Below are positions 44,191 through 55,574 of a stretch of DNA of 64,000 nucleotides, piece by piece. Location of the stretch: assembly GCF_008728515.1 (NCBI RefSeq), contig NC_044983.1, positions 126,723,139 through 126,787,138 on the forward strand, in the 5' to 3' direction. A program made the position numbers and the translations under genes. The notes under the pieces were generated by a model. It was not told the DNA's origin and searched no databases. It saw only the letters and a list, made by a program, of their open reading frames with translations. This DNA is from Papio anubis. Taxonomy: Eukaryota > Chordata > Mammalia > Primates > Cercopithecidae. How positions within the stretch are numbered: the stretch's first letter is position 1; each line of letters starts with the position of its first letter.

Positions 44191-45479
44191 CACAAAAGAG
44201 CAGTCATGAACTCAGAGAGTTTAATATCTGATAGTGAATATAGACAAATGTATTTATGAATAATTTGTATGCAAATATGGGTTGAGATATAGGGAAAAAT
44301 AAAGAAAGAGGAAGAGAGTGTCACATACAGAAATTTCAACTAGGGTGCAACCCAGGTGGGCAAATCCATTGTCACTGAAAACATATTACATGGGCAAAAA
44401 GTAGCAAGAGAAGAGCCAGAGAGAGGCCTTCTAAGCCATGGGGTCCAGTACCCAGGTAGTTTTAAAATGCAACAAAATTGATTGCTTCGCACCTATTAAA
44501 CATCAGTTGTTTGTTTTTAGCCTGCTTGTTTACACCATAGTACAGCTGGATACATATTACTAATAAGCTGCTTACTATTCTTCTGAGACAAACTCAGAGA
44601 ATATGAGGCTGCTGCTCATTGGAGCAGTCTTGTTTTCAGGGAATGGGAGAGATAGGAAAATTTTCAGATTATCTCCACCTGTCTGCTATTGGCCAAATTT
44701 CATCCCAGAGGAATTAATACTTTTGCACTTCCAGATTATTACCTGCCCCCTTCAGCAGATTCTGAGGAAGCCCAAAGGGTCACCCTCTGGGTGAAGCTGA
44801 TTCAAGTCATGCCATGGAACTACAGAGCAGGGGGCAGTAGCCACAGGTGGGCCAGGTCAGCCTGTGAGATGAGGCGGATGATGCAGTGTCTATTTGAAAC
44901 CCACAGAGTATAAGAGCTGAGAGCATGTGTGGATCCTGTGCCCAAAGAAGTGCATGATGTGGAACAAGTGGCAAGGGCCCTAGAGACAAGTGAGGCCAGA
45001 AGATCTGTGTCTGAACCTAAATAAAAGCTGCCAGACACACCTAATCTTAGTTGCTGGGAAGCTCTTAAATGAAGTTAATGGCCCAGCAATTCCATGAGTT
45101 AATTGAAATATCTTCATTCAACATTTAAGAGACCTGAGTGGAAGTCAGATGGTGTAAGTGGTAAAACAGGATCCTAATAGGATCCAGTGACTCCAAACCT
45201 AGAAGCATTTCCATTTTATTACATTATCATAGTTCAGCAGGCCAAGATGTAAACTATGTACGTGGATCCCAGACTTTTTACTCATAAATGTTCTCCTACT
45301 AATAAAAGTCCAAAATAATTTAGTTCAACAAAGTAACTGATCAGTATATCAAGCAGATATTTTGTTTCCCAAATCCTTGACTTCTTGATGTACACACATC
45401 TCCCAATTATATAAGCAAATACTGATGTGGGTGCTATTGTAAAGGGATTTTGAAGACACATTTAAGGTCTCAAATTGGT
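44191..45479. other. intergenic; GC-richer patch at about 44600-45050
   Basis: The patch has overlapping open frames on both strands (44603-44794 and 44689-44913 plus, 44807-45038 minus) without family features. There is an AATAAA at about 45019-45024. I cannot tell whether this is unique DNA or an unrecognised LTR. Confidence 0.4.
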
Positions 45480-45995
45480 TGACCTTAAGATATGCAGATT
45501 AGCTGGATGAATCTGACCTAATGACAGAAGCCCTTTAAATCTGGGTCTAGAGGTCAGAGACAAAATCAGAGATTTAGACCTATTGACTCTAGCTTGAAGA
45601 TGGAAAATGGAGGGGACTACATGCAGAGGAATGTGGGTGGCCTCTAGTTGCTGAAAGTAGCCCCCAGCTTACACCTAGCAGGAAAGCAGTGACCTCAAGT
45701 CCTATAAGCACAAGGAGCTGAATTTTGCCATCAAACAAAAGAAGCTTGGAAGCAGACTTTTCCCCAATGCATCCAGATGAGAACTCAGCCTTTTGATACC
45801 TTGATTTCAGGTTCGTGAAGATGACCTCGTCATTCTGTGGTGGACTTCTGAACAACAGAACTGTAAACTAATAATTGGGTAATATTTTGATCCACTGCAT
45901 TTGTGGTAATCTGTGCAACAATCACCACAAATGCAGTGGATTAAAACACTACCCAATTATTAGTTTATTAATAGAAAATTAATACTACCAAATTC
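45480..45995 (+). mobile_element. MLT1-type LTR, plus strand, carrying an inverted duplication
   Basis: tagcttgaagatggaaaatgg, atgtgggtggcctctagttg, taccttgatttcaggttcgt, gtggacttctgaacaacag and gcatttgtggtaatctgtgc are late MLT1 blocks. The expected end (gcaacaat then agaaaattaatac) is split by about 45 bp that copy the preceding LTR sequence in reverse complement. Confidence 0.8.
45865..45966. repeat. 43-bp inverted repeat with 16-bp spacer
   Basis: Arm 1 is 45865-45907, arm 2 is 45924-45966; 40 of 43 positions pair, and the three mismatches are transitions. The spacer is aatctgtgcaacaatc. Arm 1 is in its expected LTR position and arm 2 is the added copy, judging from LTR wording on either side. 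Confidence 0.97.
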
Positions 45996-46019
45996 TTTTT
46001 GTCTTCCTTCCCCTTTTTT

Positions 46020-46330
46020 TTTCTTCATTCCAAAAATATTACTCTATAATTACTGAGTGCAAGACGTTACACAAAGAGGAAAAGAATGTATAGGACATAA
46101 CTTCTACCTCAACTGTCTTTCATTTAGAATATAAGTTTAGGACATAGCTGTAAGTAACCATCATAAATGATATGGAGTGCTATGGATAGTGCAGATAAAA
46201 ATACTAGGAGGACATTAAAAAATATGGCATTGATCTAATCATGAAAGAATGCAAACGTGTATGTTTGAGTTTGGGGACATTATTCCAAGGAGAGGGGCAA
46301 TGGAAGTCATGACAGAAAGGAATAAAATTG
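46020..46330 (+). mobile_element. L2 fragment, plus strand
   Basis: ttcattccaaaaatattact, taattactgagtgcaagacg, taacttctacctcaactgtc and tattccaaggagaggggcaa follow L2 order. Confidence 0.7.
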
Positions 46331-46929
46331 CTATTACATACACAAAACAGTCATTAGCCATATTAGGCTCCAGTACAGGTTAGGTTAACTGTTGGAACCT
46401 TGTAACAGACAACTCTAAACTTCAAATGTAAGGATTTTTTAAAATAGAAGAAAAAATCTGGTGTAAAGCTTTGGTCAGTAGTCAATTTCAAACGAATTAC
46501 TAAAGTCTCTGAGAGTTGGAGAGGTCCTGCTCAGTAAATAAGCAGGGTCTTGCGATCCTAGAAACTGAAAGTTGAAGGATGCCTTAAAGCCTATTTGTGC
46601 AAACATATCATATTACAAGAGAAGACACTGGGGTCCCAGTAGTAGTAGCAGTAGTAGTAGTAATGGTGAATAGGCATGACTTATTTGGGCGTGCATTTTG
46701 AAGTGGGAATTTCACTTACCCGTGCTCAGGAAATTCTCACGGCACACCCAGGAGACGTGGCCATCTACCAGGTAAGGAAAACGTAAGGGGAGGTCCTAGG
46801 GGTTGGACCATAATCTGCTCATTGCACATCCTGTGCATTTAATTACGCCACCTGTAGCCTTCCCAAATAGTCAGAATCTCCAAGCTGAACTGTGGGAATG
46901 TGGGGTCCAAATGTCAGGGGACCCACTTG
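46331..46929. other. intergenic, with a short (AGT)n tract
   Basis: An AGTAGTAGTAGCAGTAGTAGTAGTA run lies at 46638-46662. The stretch near 46700-46800 is GC-richer and unassigned. No gene is supported. Confidence 0.5.
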
Positions 46930-47025
46930 TGGGGAACACCTATCATATGGTAAGCACTGTGATAGGCTTGGGGCCACCAACATTAGTAAGACCTGTCCCA
47001 TCCCTCTAGGAGGTCACGGCTCCTT
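46930..47025 (+). mobile_element. L2 fragment, plus strand
   Basis: tatggtaagcactgtgatag, cttggggccaccaacattag and cctgtcccatccctctagga match the L2 'gccaggcactgtgctaggtgctggggatac' stretch. Confidence 0.6.
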
Positions 47026-47094
47026 CCCACTGTCGGGCACTGGGAGATGTGTGTAATAATCAGCTTAAGACCTTGTCTAGCATCTAGGCCAGGT

Positions 47095-47300
47095 GTTAAG
47101 AGGGTTGGTTTTGCATTCAGACCTATCTTGGTTCAAATTCTGTCACTGTCATCTATGTGCCACGTGACTTTGGGGAAACAACTGACTCTCTGTGACTCCA
47201 AATTATCTTATCTGTAAAATAGGCATAAAGACATCCACCACACAGGGTGATTGTGATGGTTACAGATAATGTAGCATTTGCTCAATACATGTTAGATCTT
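47095..47300 (-). mobile_element. MIR, minus strand
   Basis: tttgcattcagacctatctt, ggttcaaattctgtcactgtc, gactttggggaaacaactga and ttatctgtaaaataggcata are clear antisense MIR. Confidence 0.88.
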
Positions 47301-47816
47301 GTTACTTTGATTGCTTTCTGATTCAAGACAGCAGTTTTGCCTCTCCCTGTAGTTATCTGCAGTGACTCACCACCAATCCTCCCTAAACAAGAGATTCCTA
47401 GAATCTGCCACTTTGTGGAAATAAAGCATTTCCAGCACGTCCTGAGTGAGTGCAGGGAAGCCTCCTCGAGAAGCAAGTACTGCTTCCCATACAGGGAAGC
47501 CCTTACTCAAATGCCTCAAGCTTGAAGTGAGGAGAGAGGACCCCCATTCCTCCCTGCAGGACAGAACAGTATGAATTGACACTGTATTCTCACCAATCTG
47601 ACACACTCAGCCCTTGGAGACAGGGAGTATGTACCTGATTGTGTTGCCTGGGAGAAAGGTTCTGCTCCTGCAGGATCTTCAGTTCCCCTCTGCAGATTCC
47701 AAGTCTCCACCCACCAGATGAAGTTTCTTCATCTGCCACCTAGTGGGAAAATTAGACTAATTCAATAGGGGCGTGGTCAAATGTTCAGGGGAGTCCCAGT
47801 CAAGCTTCAGGAGGTT
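47301..47816. other. GC-richer stretch with no repeat or gene identified
   Basis: Overlapping open frames on both strands at 47282-47710 show no family features. There is no CpG cluster of island strength. Unassigned. Confidence 0.45.
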
Positions 47817-48030
47817 TCTAGTGATTCCTTCACCAACTAGCTATGTGACCTCAGGCAAGTTACAACAAACACAACAACGACAATGAAAATCTTGCTGTGC
47901 CTCTGTTTCCCCATCTATAAAATTGTAGTAATAATAGTAACTACTTCAAAGAGTCATTATGAAGATGAAGTAAATTAACATTTATAAAGTGCTTAGAAGA
48001 GTGCTAAACGCAAGGTATGTTCTATGTAGT
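47817..48030 (-). mobile_element. MIR, minus strand, with a short insertion
   Basis: caccaactagctatgtgacctc, aggcaagttac, ctgtttccccatctataaaa and agagtcattatgaagatgaag are antisense MIR. About 30 bp (caacaaacacaacaacgac region, 47865-47895) splits the core between ggcaagtta and gtgcctctg. Confidence 0.85.
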
Positions 48031-48114
48031 ATATTTGAATAAGTTAAATGTACAAAACACTTCAGCATTTCTTTCTCAATTATTTCAGATTCCATAAAGG
48101 AGAAGGGTGTGATT

Positions 48115-48310
48115 ACTTATCATCACAATAGCTAATATTTATTGTGTTAGTACAAAATGCCAAATATGGTTCCAAAGCATTTATATTTATTAAGTTATTT
48201 AACCTTATGGGATATGCACTGCAATTATCCCCACTTAAGAAATGAAAAAATGTGGAGGGAAAAATTTCATAATTTTGCCATGAATATTTAACAGGTTTGG
48301 CAAGGTTTTC
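48115..48310 (+). mobile_element. MIR, plus strand
   Basis: caatagctaatatttattgt, atttaaccttatgggatatg and ccccacttaagaaatgaaaa are plus-strand MIR wording. Confidence 0.75.
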
Positions 48311-48339
48311 TGCCAAGGGCTAGATTGTATATTAATTGA

Positions 48340-48510
48340 ATATATCAGTATAATTGTTAGCTGTATCATTAATGCTATCATAATTAATATAATTAAATCT
48401 ATTAATTATGCACAATTATATATAATTATGTTAATATAATATATTAATTACAATATATTATGTATTAACATATATAAACATATATAATATTACCATAACA
48501 TGTAATATGA
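48340..48510. repeat. AT-rich low-complexity region
   Basis: Almost only A and T, with many short ATTAAT/ATATAATT palindromes. A similar stretch at 49140-49280 lies on the other side of the Tigger-like element. Confidence 0.9.
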
Positions 48511-48529
48511 TAAAGATGTCTCCAAAGTA

Positions 48530-49139
48530 CAGTGGTTCAACTTTCAATTTTTCTATTTCGAAATGGTGCGAAAGTGACATGCATTCAGTAGAAACCACAC
48601 TGAGTACTCATACAACCATTCTGCTTTCACTTTCAATACAGTATTCAATAAATTACATCCCTTCGTTATAAGCATTTAACACTTTATTATAAAATAAGCT
48701 TTGTGGTAGATGATTTTGCTCAACTGTAGGCTAATGTAAGTGTTCTGAGCACATTTAAGATAGGATAAGATAAACTATGACGTTCAGGAGATTAGATATA
48801 TTGAATGCATTTGAGATTTGTGATCTTTTCTTTTCTCTTTTCTTTTCTTTTCATTTTTGAAACAGGGTTTCACTCTCGTCATCTGGGCTGGAGTGCAATC
48901 TCGGCTCACTGCAACCTCCCTCTCTCAGGTTCAAGCCATTCTCCTGCCCCAGCCTCCCAAGTAGCTGCAGGTGCACAGGTGCACACCACTGTGTCAGGCT
49001 AATTTTTGTATTTTTAGTAGAGATGGGGTTTCTCCATGTTTCCCAGGTTGGTCAATTTGTGATATTTTCAATTTATGATGGGTTTATGGGTTTCAACTTA
49101 TGATGGGTTTAACATACAATGAGTAAGTGTAGGAGCACG
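48530..49139. mobile_element. Tigger-related nonautonomous DNA element, interrupted by an Alu
   Basis: Starts cagtggttcaactttcaatt with ggtgcgaaagtgacatgcat, cattcagtagaaaccacact and gtgttctgagcacatttaag, and resumes after the Alu with gatattttcaatttatgatg, ending near gtaggagcacgtgt. Those phrases belong to a known palindrome-ended family with mirrored cgacttacgatggg-like ends; MER44 is my best guess. About 370 bp without the Alu. No transposase. Confidence 0.7.
48825..49054 (-). mobile_element. 5'-truncated Alu, minus strand
   Basis: Tail is (CTTTT)n-like (48825-48855). The body runs to tcccaggttggtc, so the first ~50 bases of the Alu are missing. Duplication atttgtgat at 48816-48824 and 49055-49063 shows a normal 5'-truncated insertion. 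A small deletion near 48968 joins gctgcagg to tgcacagg. Confidence 0.94.
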
Positions 49140-49280
49140 TGTATTATATATAATATATAACAGTGTATAATCATTATATACTATGATACACTACATAACA
49201 TATATAATTATATATCATTATATGTAATATGTAAACATTGTATTATATTCATATGTATTTCATATATTATAATCTGTCTT
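49140..49280. repeat. AT-rich low-complexity region
   Basis: TATATAATATATAA-type sequence with interspersed CATA and GTAT. Confidence 0.9.
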
Positions 49281-49359
49281 CAAGGAGGACAGATATTGGC
49301 TGTGATCGCAATGCTCAGAATCATCAGTATAGGTCACTGTGGGTCGCTATAGCAGGGGA

Positions 49360-49690
49360 CCCTAACATAATTTTGGACTTCAGAGAAAACTTCTTTGAGG
49401 AAGTGATGTTTAAGGGATGGAAGGAAGTGATGTAGAAGTATTAGGTAGACAGAGAAGGAAGTAGAACCTTTCAAATAGATGAAAAGTGTCTGTCAAAGCC
49501 CTGAGCCAAGAGAAAGCCTGGATCAGACAAGGAGTTGTAGTCAGTTTCACCTGTCTGAAGTGAAGAGAATCATGGGAGACATGGTGCAAGGGCAAGGTGA
49601 GGCTGGAGTTATAGACCAGCGTTAGATCACCAGCACCATGAAGACATGATATAGACTTGACACTTTAGCCAAAGGTCAACTGTTGACTAA
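49360..49690 (+). mobile_element. L2 fragment, plus strand
   Basis: cttctttgaggaagtgatgtt, agtgtctgtcaaagccctgagcc and gacatggtgcaagggcaagg resemble L2 ('cctgaggaagtgacatttgag ... gcaaaggccctgagg'). A poly(T) run follows at 49716-49737. Confidence 0.7.
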
Positions 49691-49979
49691 ATAATATACG
49701 TTTAAGAGATGGTGAATTTTTTTTTTTTTTTTTTTTCATTTTCTGGTTGTCAAATCAGAAGTCTTTCTACTTGAGGGACTTGAGCCCTGGTTGATGATGA
49801 GCTTGCTTTTTCGGCAATTTCTCATTTTTCAGACATTACTAACCCATTTCAACCTCTAAGAGACAATGGTCCACCTTTTAAAGTTCTTTCTCTGAAGCTT
49901 TTCTCAGTGTTTGCAAACTGTTACCCATTCTCCATTACTTGGTCTAATGAAACACAAGTAGTTGTTCTTCGTTTTTCCT
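49691..49979. other. intergenic, poly(T) at 49716-49737
   Basis: Apart from the T-run of about 21 there is nothing assigned; it could belong to the L1 that follows. Confidence 0.5.
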
Positions 49980-50660
49980 ATTTTGATTTCTAATATTTGT
50001 TGTTAATATTTCTCCCTTTTTTGCTTTTCCAATACTGCCAACATGTCTGTTTTAATAACCTTTTTAAAAGTCTAGCTTTTGGCTTAGTTGATTATCTTTC
50101 ATGTTTCTTTTCTTGATAATTAGTTTCTGTTCATAGTTTTATTAGTTTCTTTCTTATACTCTCTTTGGCCCTATTTAACTGGCCCTTTTTCATTTAACTT
50201 TTTTTGTACAATGCTTAGCTTACTCATAGCCAATATTTCTTATTTTTTAAATATATGCTTTTAGGTTATACATTTTCTCTATACTTAACTAATTCCACAA
50301 GTTTTTATGTTTTTTTCATTTAACTTATTTTTAATTACTTGTAAATATATGTGTTTTTTTTTTAACTAGACTTTTTTGTTTGCTCGTCTTGTACCAAAAA
50401 TTTATTTTCAGATGCTTTTTTGGAATTTTCTATGTCTCCAAATATAGTTTTCTGTTGCTTTCTGGCAACGTATTTTATTATACTTAGAGAATGCCCCCTG
50501 AAAGATATTGCTTCTTTGTTATTTGTTGAGACTATGTGGCTGATTTTTTAAATTTTATTTTTCTGTGAATCATTCAACATTTTCAAAAGCAGCTGCTGAA
50601 TTCAAAATCATACAATTGATTTTGTCTGTACTGTGGCTATTTTATTTTGAACTAGGGAGA
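49980..50660 (-). mobile_element. old L1 ORF2 (RT region), minus strand
   Basis: Antisense ORF2 wording: aagtctagcttttggcttag, ttttattagtttctttctta, attccacaagtttttatgtt and gagaatgccccctgaaagat match in order the L1M stretch with 'acttttggtttcattgatt ... cccataagttttggtatg ... gagaatgttccatgtgc'. Very decayed, no 3' end. Confidence 0.65.
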
Positions 50661-51189
50661 AATATTTTCTGCTCAAGTAGTGAAGTCTGACATGGCCTTG
50701 CTCAATGTTCCCATTCTTACAACTTTCAGGATGCGTTTCTTCACTTCACCTGAGAACTGCAGGTTGACAAGTTTCAAAATCTGTTAATTGGGTTATTATG
50801 AGCACCAGCCTTTGGGCGTCTCACTTGAATGTGTCTGTGCATTTTTGCTAGCGTTTAGGTCTTCATTTGCAAGTTAGATGAAATCTTGGCCATGAGTTTT
50901 ATTCACTTCCCTCCCCATATGCACAATTGGATCACATTACAAAGAGAAAAAGAAAAATATAGCATCTTTATTGAAAAACAAATGATCAAGAAAGGCTCAC
51001 TTAGCTATCTTGTGAGGGCTTTTAGTTAAAGTCATTGCTGCATGGGTAATGCTAAAAGTTCCAGGTAAGTTCTGAGTTGGTCTCTGAAAAACAGCCGTTT
51101 TACTTCTGCTGTCTGTTGAAGAGTGGAAATTACAAGTCAGTTTACAATACAGCTGGGAACGGCCTACCACCTTAGAGACTCTTGGAAAA
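50661..51189. other. intergenic, nothing recognised
   Basis: No repeat or gene assigned. Confidence 0.5.
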
Positions 51190-51575
51190 AAAGCCAAATC
51201 TTTCACAAAGAGAACAGTGGACTGAATGAATCAGATACACAACCTTAAGAAAATTTAGGTCCAATGACAAAAAAGTGTAGATGCTAGTCCACTTTGAGGC
51301 ACTATTATAGACACTGGGAATGGAACAGTGAACCAAAGATGGTGAAGTTCTCACTTTTATACAACTTACTTTCTAGAGGAGGGAAATAAAAAATAAACAA
51401 ATAGAAAAAGAAATGTGTCAGGTGGTCATACATTTCAAGATGAAAAGTAAAAAGGATAAAAGGAACAGAGATTGACTGGGTATAGGGGGTATTGTTTTAA
51501 ATAGGTTGGTCAAGAAAGTCCTTATTGTAGAGATGACATTTCAACCAAGGTCTGAATAAAATTAGAAAACCTCAA
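51190..51575 (+). mobile_element. L2 3' region, plus strand
   Basis: gacactgggaatggaacagt, ttatacaacttactttctag, ttaaataggttggtcaagaa and gatgacatttcaaccaaggt follow the L2 order closely. Confidence 0.85.
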
Positions 51576-52924
51576 CACACAGAGGAATCCCCCCAAACAT
51601 CAAATGCAAATACATAAAAGCTGTCTGCATTAATTGTGGTTTTTTCCATGTGTACTGCCAGTTGACATACTTGTGCAGTCAGTCTCAGAGCACAGGAGCA
51701 GAAGTCTGGCTAGATATCCATTCTCCTTCCCCCCAACAGAAGCAGGATCACCATTCTAGCCTTTCCTTCCAGTGCACCATGCTGGTGATGCCTTCTCTAT
51801 CCCACTTTCTCAATATTTATACTGAGGTAGGTTCCTTTGTACAGATTATTTTTGCAACATTTTTAATACCTGCAAATGCAGTACTTATTCTGTTTCTCAT
51901 TACGATTCTCTTGAGTCATTTCTTACTGATCTCTGCTAAGGCTAAAATTATCTTTTATCCCTGAGCCCTTCTTACCCACTTTCTTGCTCAAGGTATTTAA
52001 GAATATTATACAGGAACAAAATCTTATCATAAAATATGATACGAAGAAAATGTGTGGGAGGGTCTCCTATCCAATGGTAGGGGGACTGAGGACACATGAA
52101 AATGGTGGCCTGTATTCCAGTAGAATGCAAGGGCAATTGCTTACTTGCCTCTGAGTGCACCTAGCACAGTGTCTGGCACCTACTTGATCCTTAATATTAC
52201 CTTGGAGCTAAATTTAACAATGAGTCTGTGATTCTAGCAATAAATTAGGTCAAGAGAGTTTATTTATCAACCTATCAGAATCCAAGGTACAAACATAGAC
52301 CAAACATAAAAGTTATTCAACAAACAACAGTTCCCTTTAAAGAACCCCCAATTAACTTTCCAATATACACCAGTGGACTAACATCCTCAGCCAGTGCTGC
52401 AGATCACAAGTTCTGTATGTGCGCTCAGGCACTGCCTGAACATTGGTTAATAGTTGTGGATTGAGATGCAAAACATCCTGGATCTTGTCACAGATGCAAA
52501 ATGTTGACGTGCGATGATCTGAAACAATTTCTTTTTTAAGATCATGCCTTAGTTCATCAGTAGCTAAGAAGACAGGCAAGGCAATTATGTTAAGGACCAA
52601 TTCCTCTTTGTTTTAGATTATACAGTGTGTTGGAGCAGCTGTTACAGGTGCTATATACTCTCAGGGATGGCCTAGGCCTCCTTACTTTGCTCTTTTTCTC
52701 TGTCCTGCCTATGCAAGCCTCATACTATCATACATAGACAGAGGTGTCTAAGGTGGGCCTGGGCATAATGTGGAGATCATGAACCTGAAAACACTCTCAA
52801 AGTCTCACTTTTCCCTTAATAGTTTATGGAAAAGCAGAGATAACATTTAATCCTTAAGTTGATATAAGAGTTCCAGATAAGAATATCACCATTCTACTCT
52901 CTGCATTTAATGAAATTGAAGGTT
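51576..52924. other. intergenic, with an L2-like end at about 52105-52195
   Basis: cagtagaatgcaagggcaat and tagcacagtgtctggcacct are an L2 3' terminus. Elsewhere nothing is assigned. The 104-residue frame at 51650-51964 is hydrophobic at its end but has no family feature. Confidence 0.5.
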
Positions 52925-53090
52925 TTAGCCACTATCTGTCCTTCTGAGACTAGATTATGTCACTTAACATAATGTTCTCCAGTTTCATCCATGATGTTGC
53001 CTATAGCAGGATTTCTTTTTAAATTAAGGTAAAATAATATACTATTGTATGTATATACTGTAATTTTAATATCCGTTTATCCATAAGGAA
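52925..53090 (-). mobile_element. short L1 fragment, minus strand
   Basis: cataatgttctccagtttcatcc and atgatgttgcctatagcagg with tactattgtatgtatatact are the antisense ORF2/3' UTR boundary phrase of L1M/L1P. Confidence 0.85.
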
Positions 53091-53570
53091 GGGGAAATGG
53101 GGAGATACAAATGAATGAGGCTAAAATTTCAGTTATGCAAAATAAATAAGTCCCGGAAATTTGCTGCACAATATTGTATCTACAGATAACAACATGCAGA
53201 TCTCACTTTATATATTCTTACCACGTTAAAATAAAGAAATCAGAGTTGGCACTTAATAGTTTTAATGTCCAACTCATATTTTTAATCTATTGGTTTAAAG
53301 TCACTTATTAGAATCCACAGTACAAACTCACCTCTGAGTCCTTCAAACATTGTCTATTTGTGCCATTTTTTCAGTAATTCAGCATAAACGACTTTATAGT
53401 ATTCATTCAACATTCAGCTAATTATTAGATATCTACTTTGTTGCAGAGCTAGAGGCTTGAGATTTAAAAGTAAATAGGAATATATAGAAATTTTGGTATA
53501 CTGCAAAAGAATGATCACCTAAAACCATCTTCAGGCGCATAAGGCGTTTGTTCGTTGCATGTTTACATTA
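53091..53570. other. intergenic, nothing firm
   Basis: An L2-like phrase occurs near 53400-53450 (attcattcaacattcagcta). No gene is seen. Confidence 0.45.
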
Positions 53571-53575
53571 CCACT

Positions 53576-53707
53576 TGTATTAATCTGTTCTCATGCTGCC
53601 AAAAAAGATGTACCCAAGACTGGGTAAATTATAAAGAAAAAATAGCTTTAATGGACTCGCAGTTCCAAATGGCTAGGGAGGCCTTGGGACACAACCAAAC
53701 CATATCA
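53576..53707 (-). repeat. THE1 3' LTR, internally deleted
   Basis: Begins tgtattaatctgttctcatg and ends accaaaccatatca; about 230 bp of the LTR centre is missing compared with the partner at 55216-55574. Confidence 0.92.
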
Positions 53708-55215
53708 TTCTGACCCTGGCCCCTCTCAAATCTCATGTCCTCACATTTTGTGCCTTCCCAACAGTCTCTCAAAGTCTTAACTCATTTTAACATTAACTCA
53801 AAAGTTCACAGTCTCATCTGAGACAAGGCAAGTTCGTTTCACCTATGAGCCTGTAAAATCAAAAGCAAGTTACTTACTTCCTAGATACAATGAGGGTACA
53901 GGCATTGGGTAAGTACACCCATTCCAAATGGGAGAAATTAGCCAAATTGAAGGGGCTACAGGCCCCATGCAGGTTCTAAATCCAATGGGGCCGTCAAATC
54001 TTAAAGTTCCAAAATGATCTCCTTTGACTCCATGTCTTACATTCATTCAGACTGATACAAGAGGTGGATCTCCATGGTCTTGGGCTCTACCCCTGTGGCT
54101 TTGCTGGGTATAGTCTCCTTCCCAGCTACTTTCATGGGCTGGCATTGAGTGTCTGTAGGTTTTCCAGGTGCACAGCGCAAGCTGTTTGTGGATCTACCCT
54201 TCTGGGGTCTGGAGGATGGTGGCCCTCTTCTCACAACTCCACTAGACAGTGCCCCAGAGGGGACTCTATGTGAAGGCTCACACCCCATATTTTCCTTCCA
54301 CACTGCCCTAGCAGAGGTTCTCCATGAGGGCCCCACCCCTGCAGCAAACTTCTGCCTGGTCATCCAGGGGTTTCCATACATCCTCTGAAATCTAGATAGA
54401 GGTTCCCAAACCTCAATTATTTACTTCTGTGCACCCACAGGCCCAACACCATGTGTAAGCCACCAAGTACCGGGGCATGGGCCCTCTGTAGCCATGGCCT
54501 GAGCTATACCTTGGGCCCTTTCAGCCACATCTGGAGCAGCTGGAACACAGGATACCAAGTCTCTAGGCTGCACACAGCAGGGGGACCCTGACTCCAGCCC
54601 ACAAAACCATTTTGACCTCCTAGGCCTTCAGGCCTGTGATGGAAGGGGTGCTCTGAGAGTTTCTGACATGCCCTGGAGACATTTTCTCCATTGTTTTGGT
54701 GATTAACATTCAAGTCCTTGTTACTTATGCAAATTTCTGCAGAGGACTTGAATTTCTCCCCAGAAAATGAGTTTTCCTTTTCTATTGCATTGTCAGGCTG
54801 AAAATTTTCCAAACTTTTATGCTTTGCTTCCTCTTGAACACTTTGGGGCTTAGAAATTTCTTCTGCCTATACCCTAAATATCTCTCTCAAGTTCAAAATT
54901 CCACAGGCCTCTAAGGTGGGTCAAAATGCTGCCAGTATTTTTGCACAGCAAAAGTGACTTTTATTGCAGGTCCTAACAAGTTCCTCATCTTCATCTGAGA
55001 CCACCTCAGCCTGGATTTTATTGTCCATATCACTGTCAGCATTTTGGTCAAAGCCATTCAACAAGTCTCCAGGAAGTTCCAAACTTTACCACATTTTCCT
55101 GTCTTCTTCTGAGCCCTCTAAACTGTTCCAGCCTCTGCCTGTTAGCCATTTCCAAAGCCTCTTCCATATTTTCAGGTACCTTTACAGCAGTGCCCCTCTC
55201 CCAGTAACAATTTGC

Positions 55216-55574
55216 TGTATTAGTCTGTTCTCATGCTGCTAATAAAGACATACCTGAGACTGAGAAATTTATAAAGAAAAAGAGGTTTAATGGGCTCACA
55301 GTTCCATATGGCTGGGGAGGCCTCACAATCATTGTGGAAGGTGAAGCAAAGACATATCTTACATGACCACAGGCCAGAGAGTTTGTGCAGGGGAACTCCC
55401 CTTTATAAAACCATCAGATCTCGGGAGACTTATTTAGTACCACAAGAACAGCATTGGAAACACTTGCCCTCATGATTCAGTTATCTCCTACCAGGTCCCT
55501 TCCACAACATGAGTGAATTTGGGGAGCTACAACTCAAGATGAAATTTGGGTGAGGACACAGCAAAACCCTATCA
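55216..55574 (-). repeat. THE1 5' LTR, full length
   Basis: From tgtattagtctgttctcatg to aaaccctatca. In element orientation it is followed by caaattgttactggg, the start of the internal region. Confidence 0.94.

Larger units (their letters stand above)
53576..55574 (-). mobile_element. THE1 element, LTR-internal-LTR, minus strand
   Basis: A MaLR retroelement of about 2 kb. In element orientation the 5' LTR is 55216-55574 (359 bp), the internal region 53708-55215, and the 3' LTR 53576-53707. The 3' LTR is only 132 bp: the centre is deleted between the ggctagggaggcctt block and acaaccaaaccatatca. A perfect 5-bp duplication, ccact, lies at 53571-53575 and 55575-55579, so the whole unit is one original insertion. 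The internal region has THE1-int wording (ggtggatctccatggtcttg, ggtggccctcttctcacaac). Open frames inside it (54043-54381, 54504-54812 minus) are decayed gag-like remnants at best; no protease, polymerase or envelope is expected or seen. Confidence 0.93.

Noticed and set aside
54043..54812. 100-112 residue frames on the minus strand
   Set aside because: They fall in the THE1 internal region, which is non-functional here.
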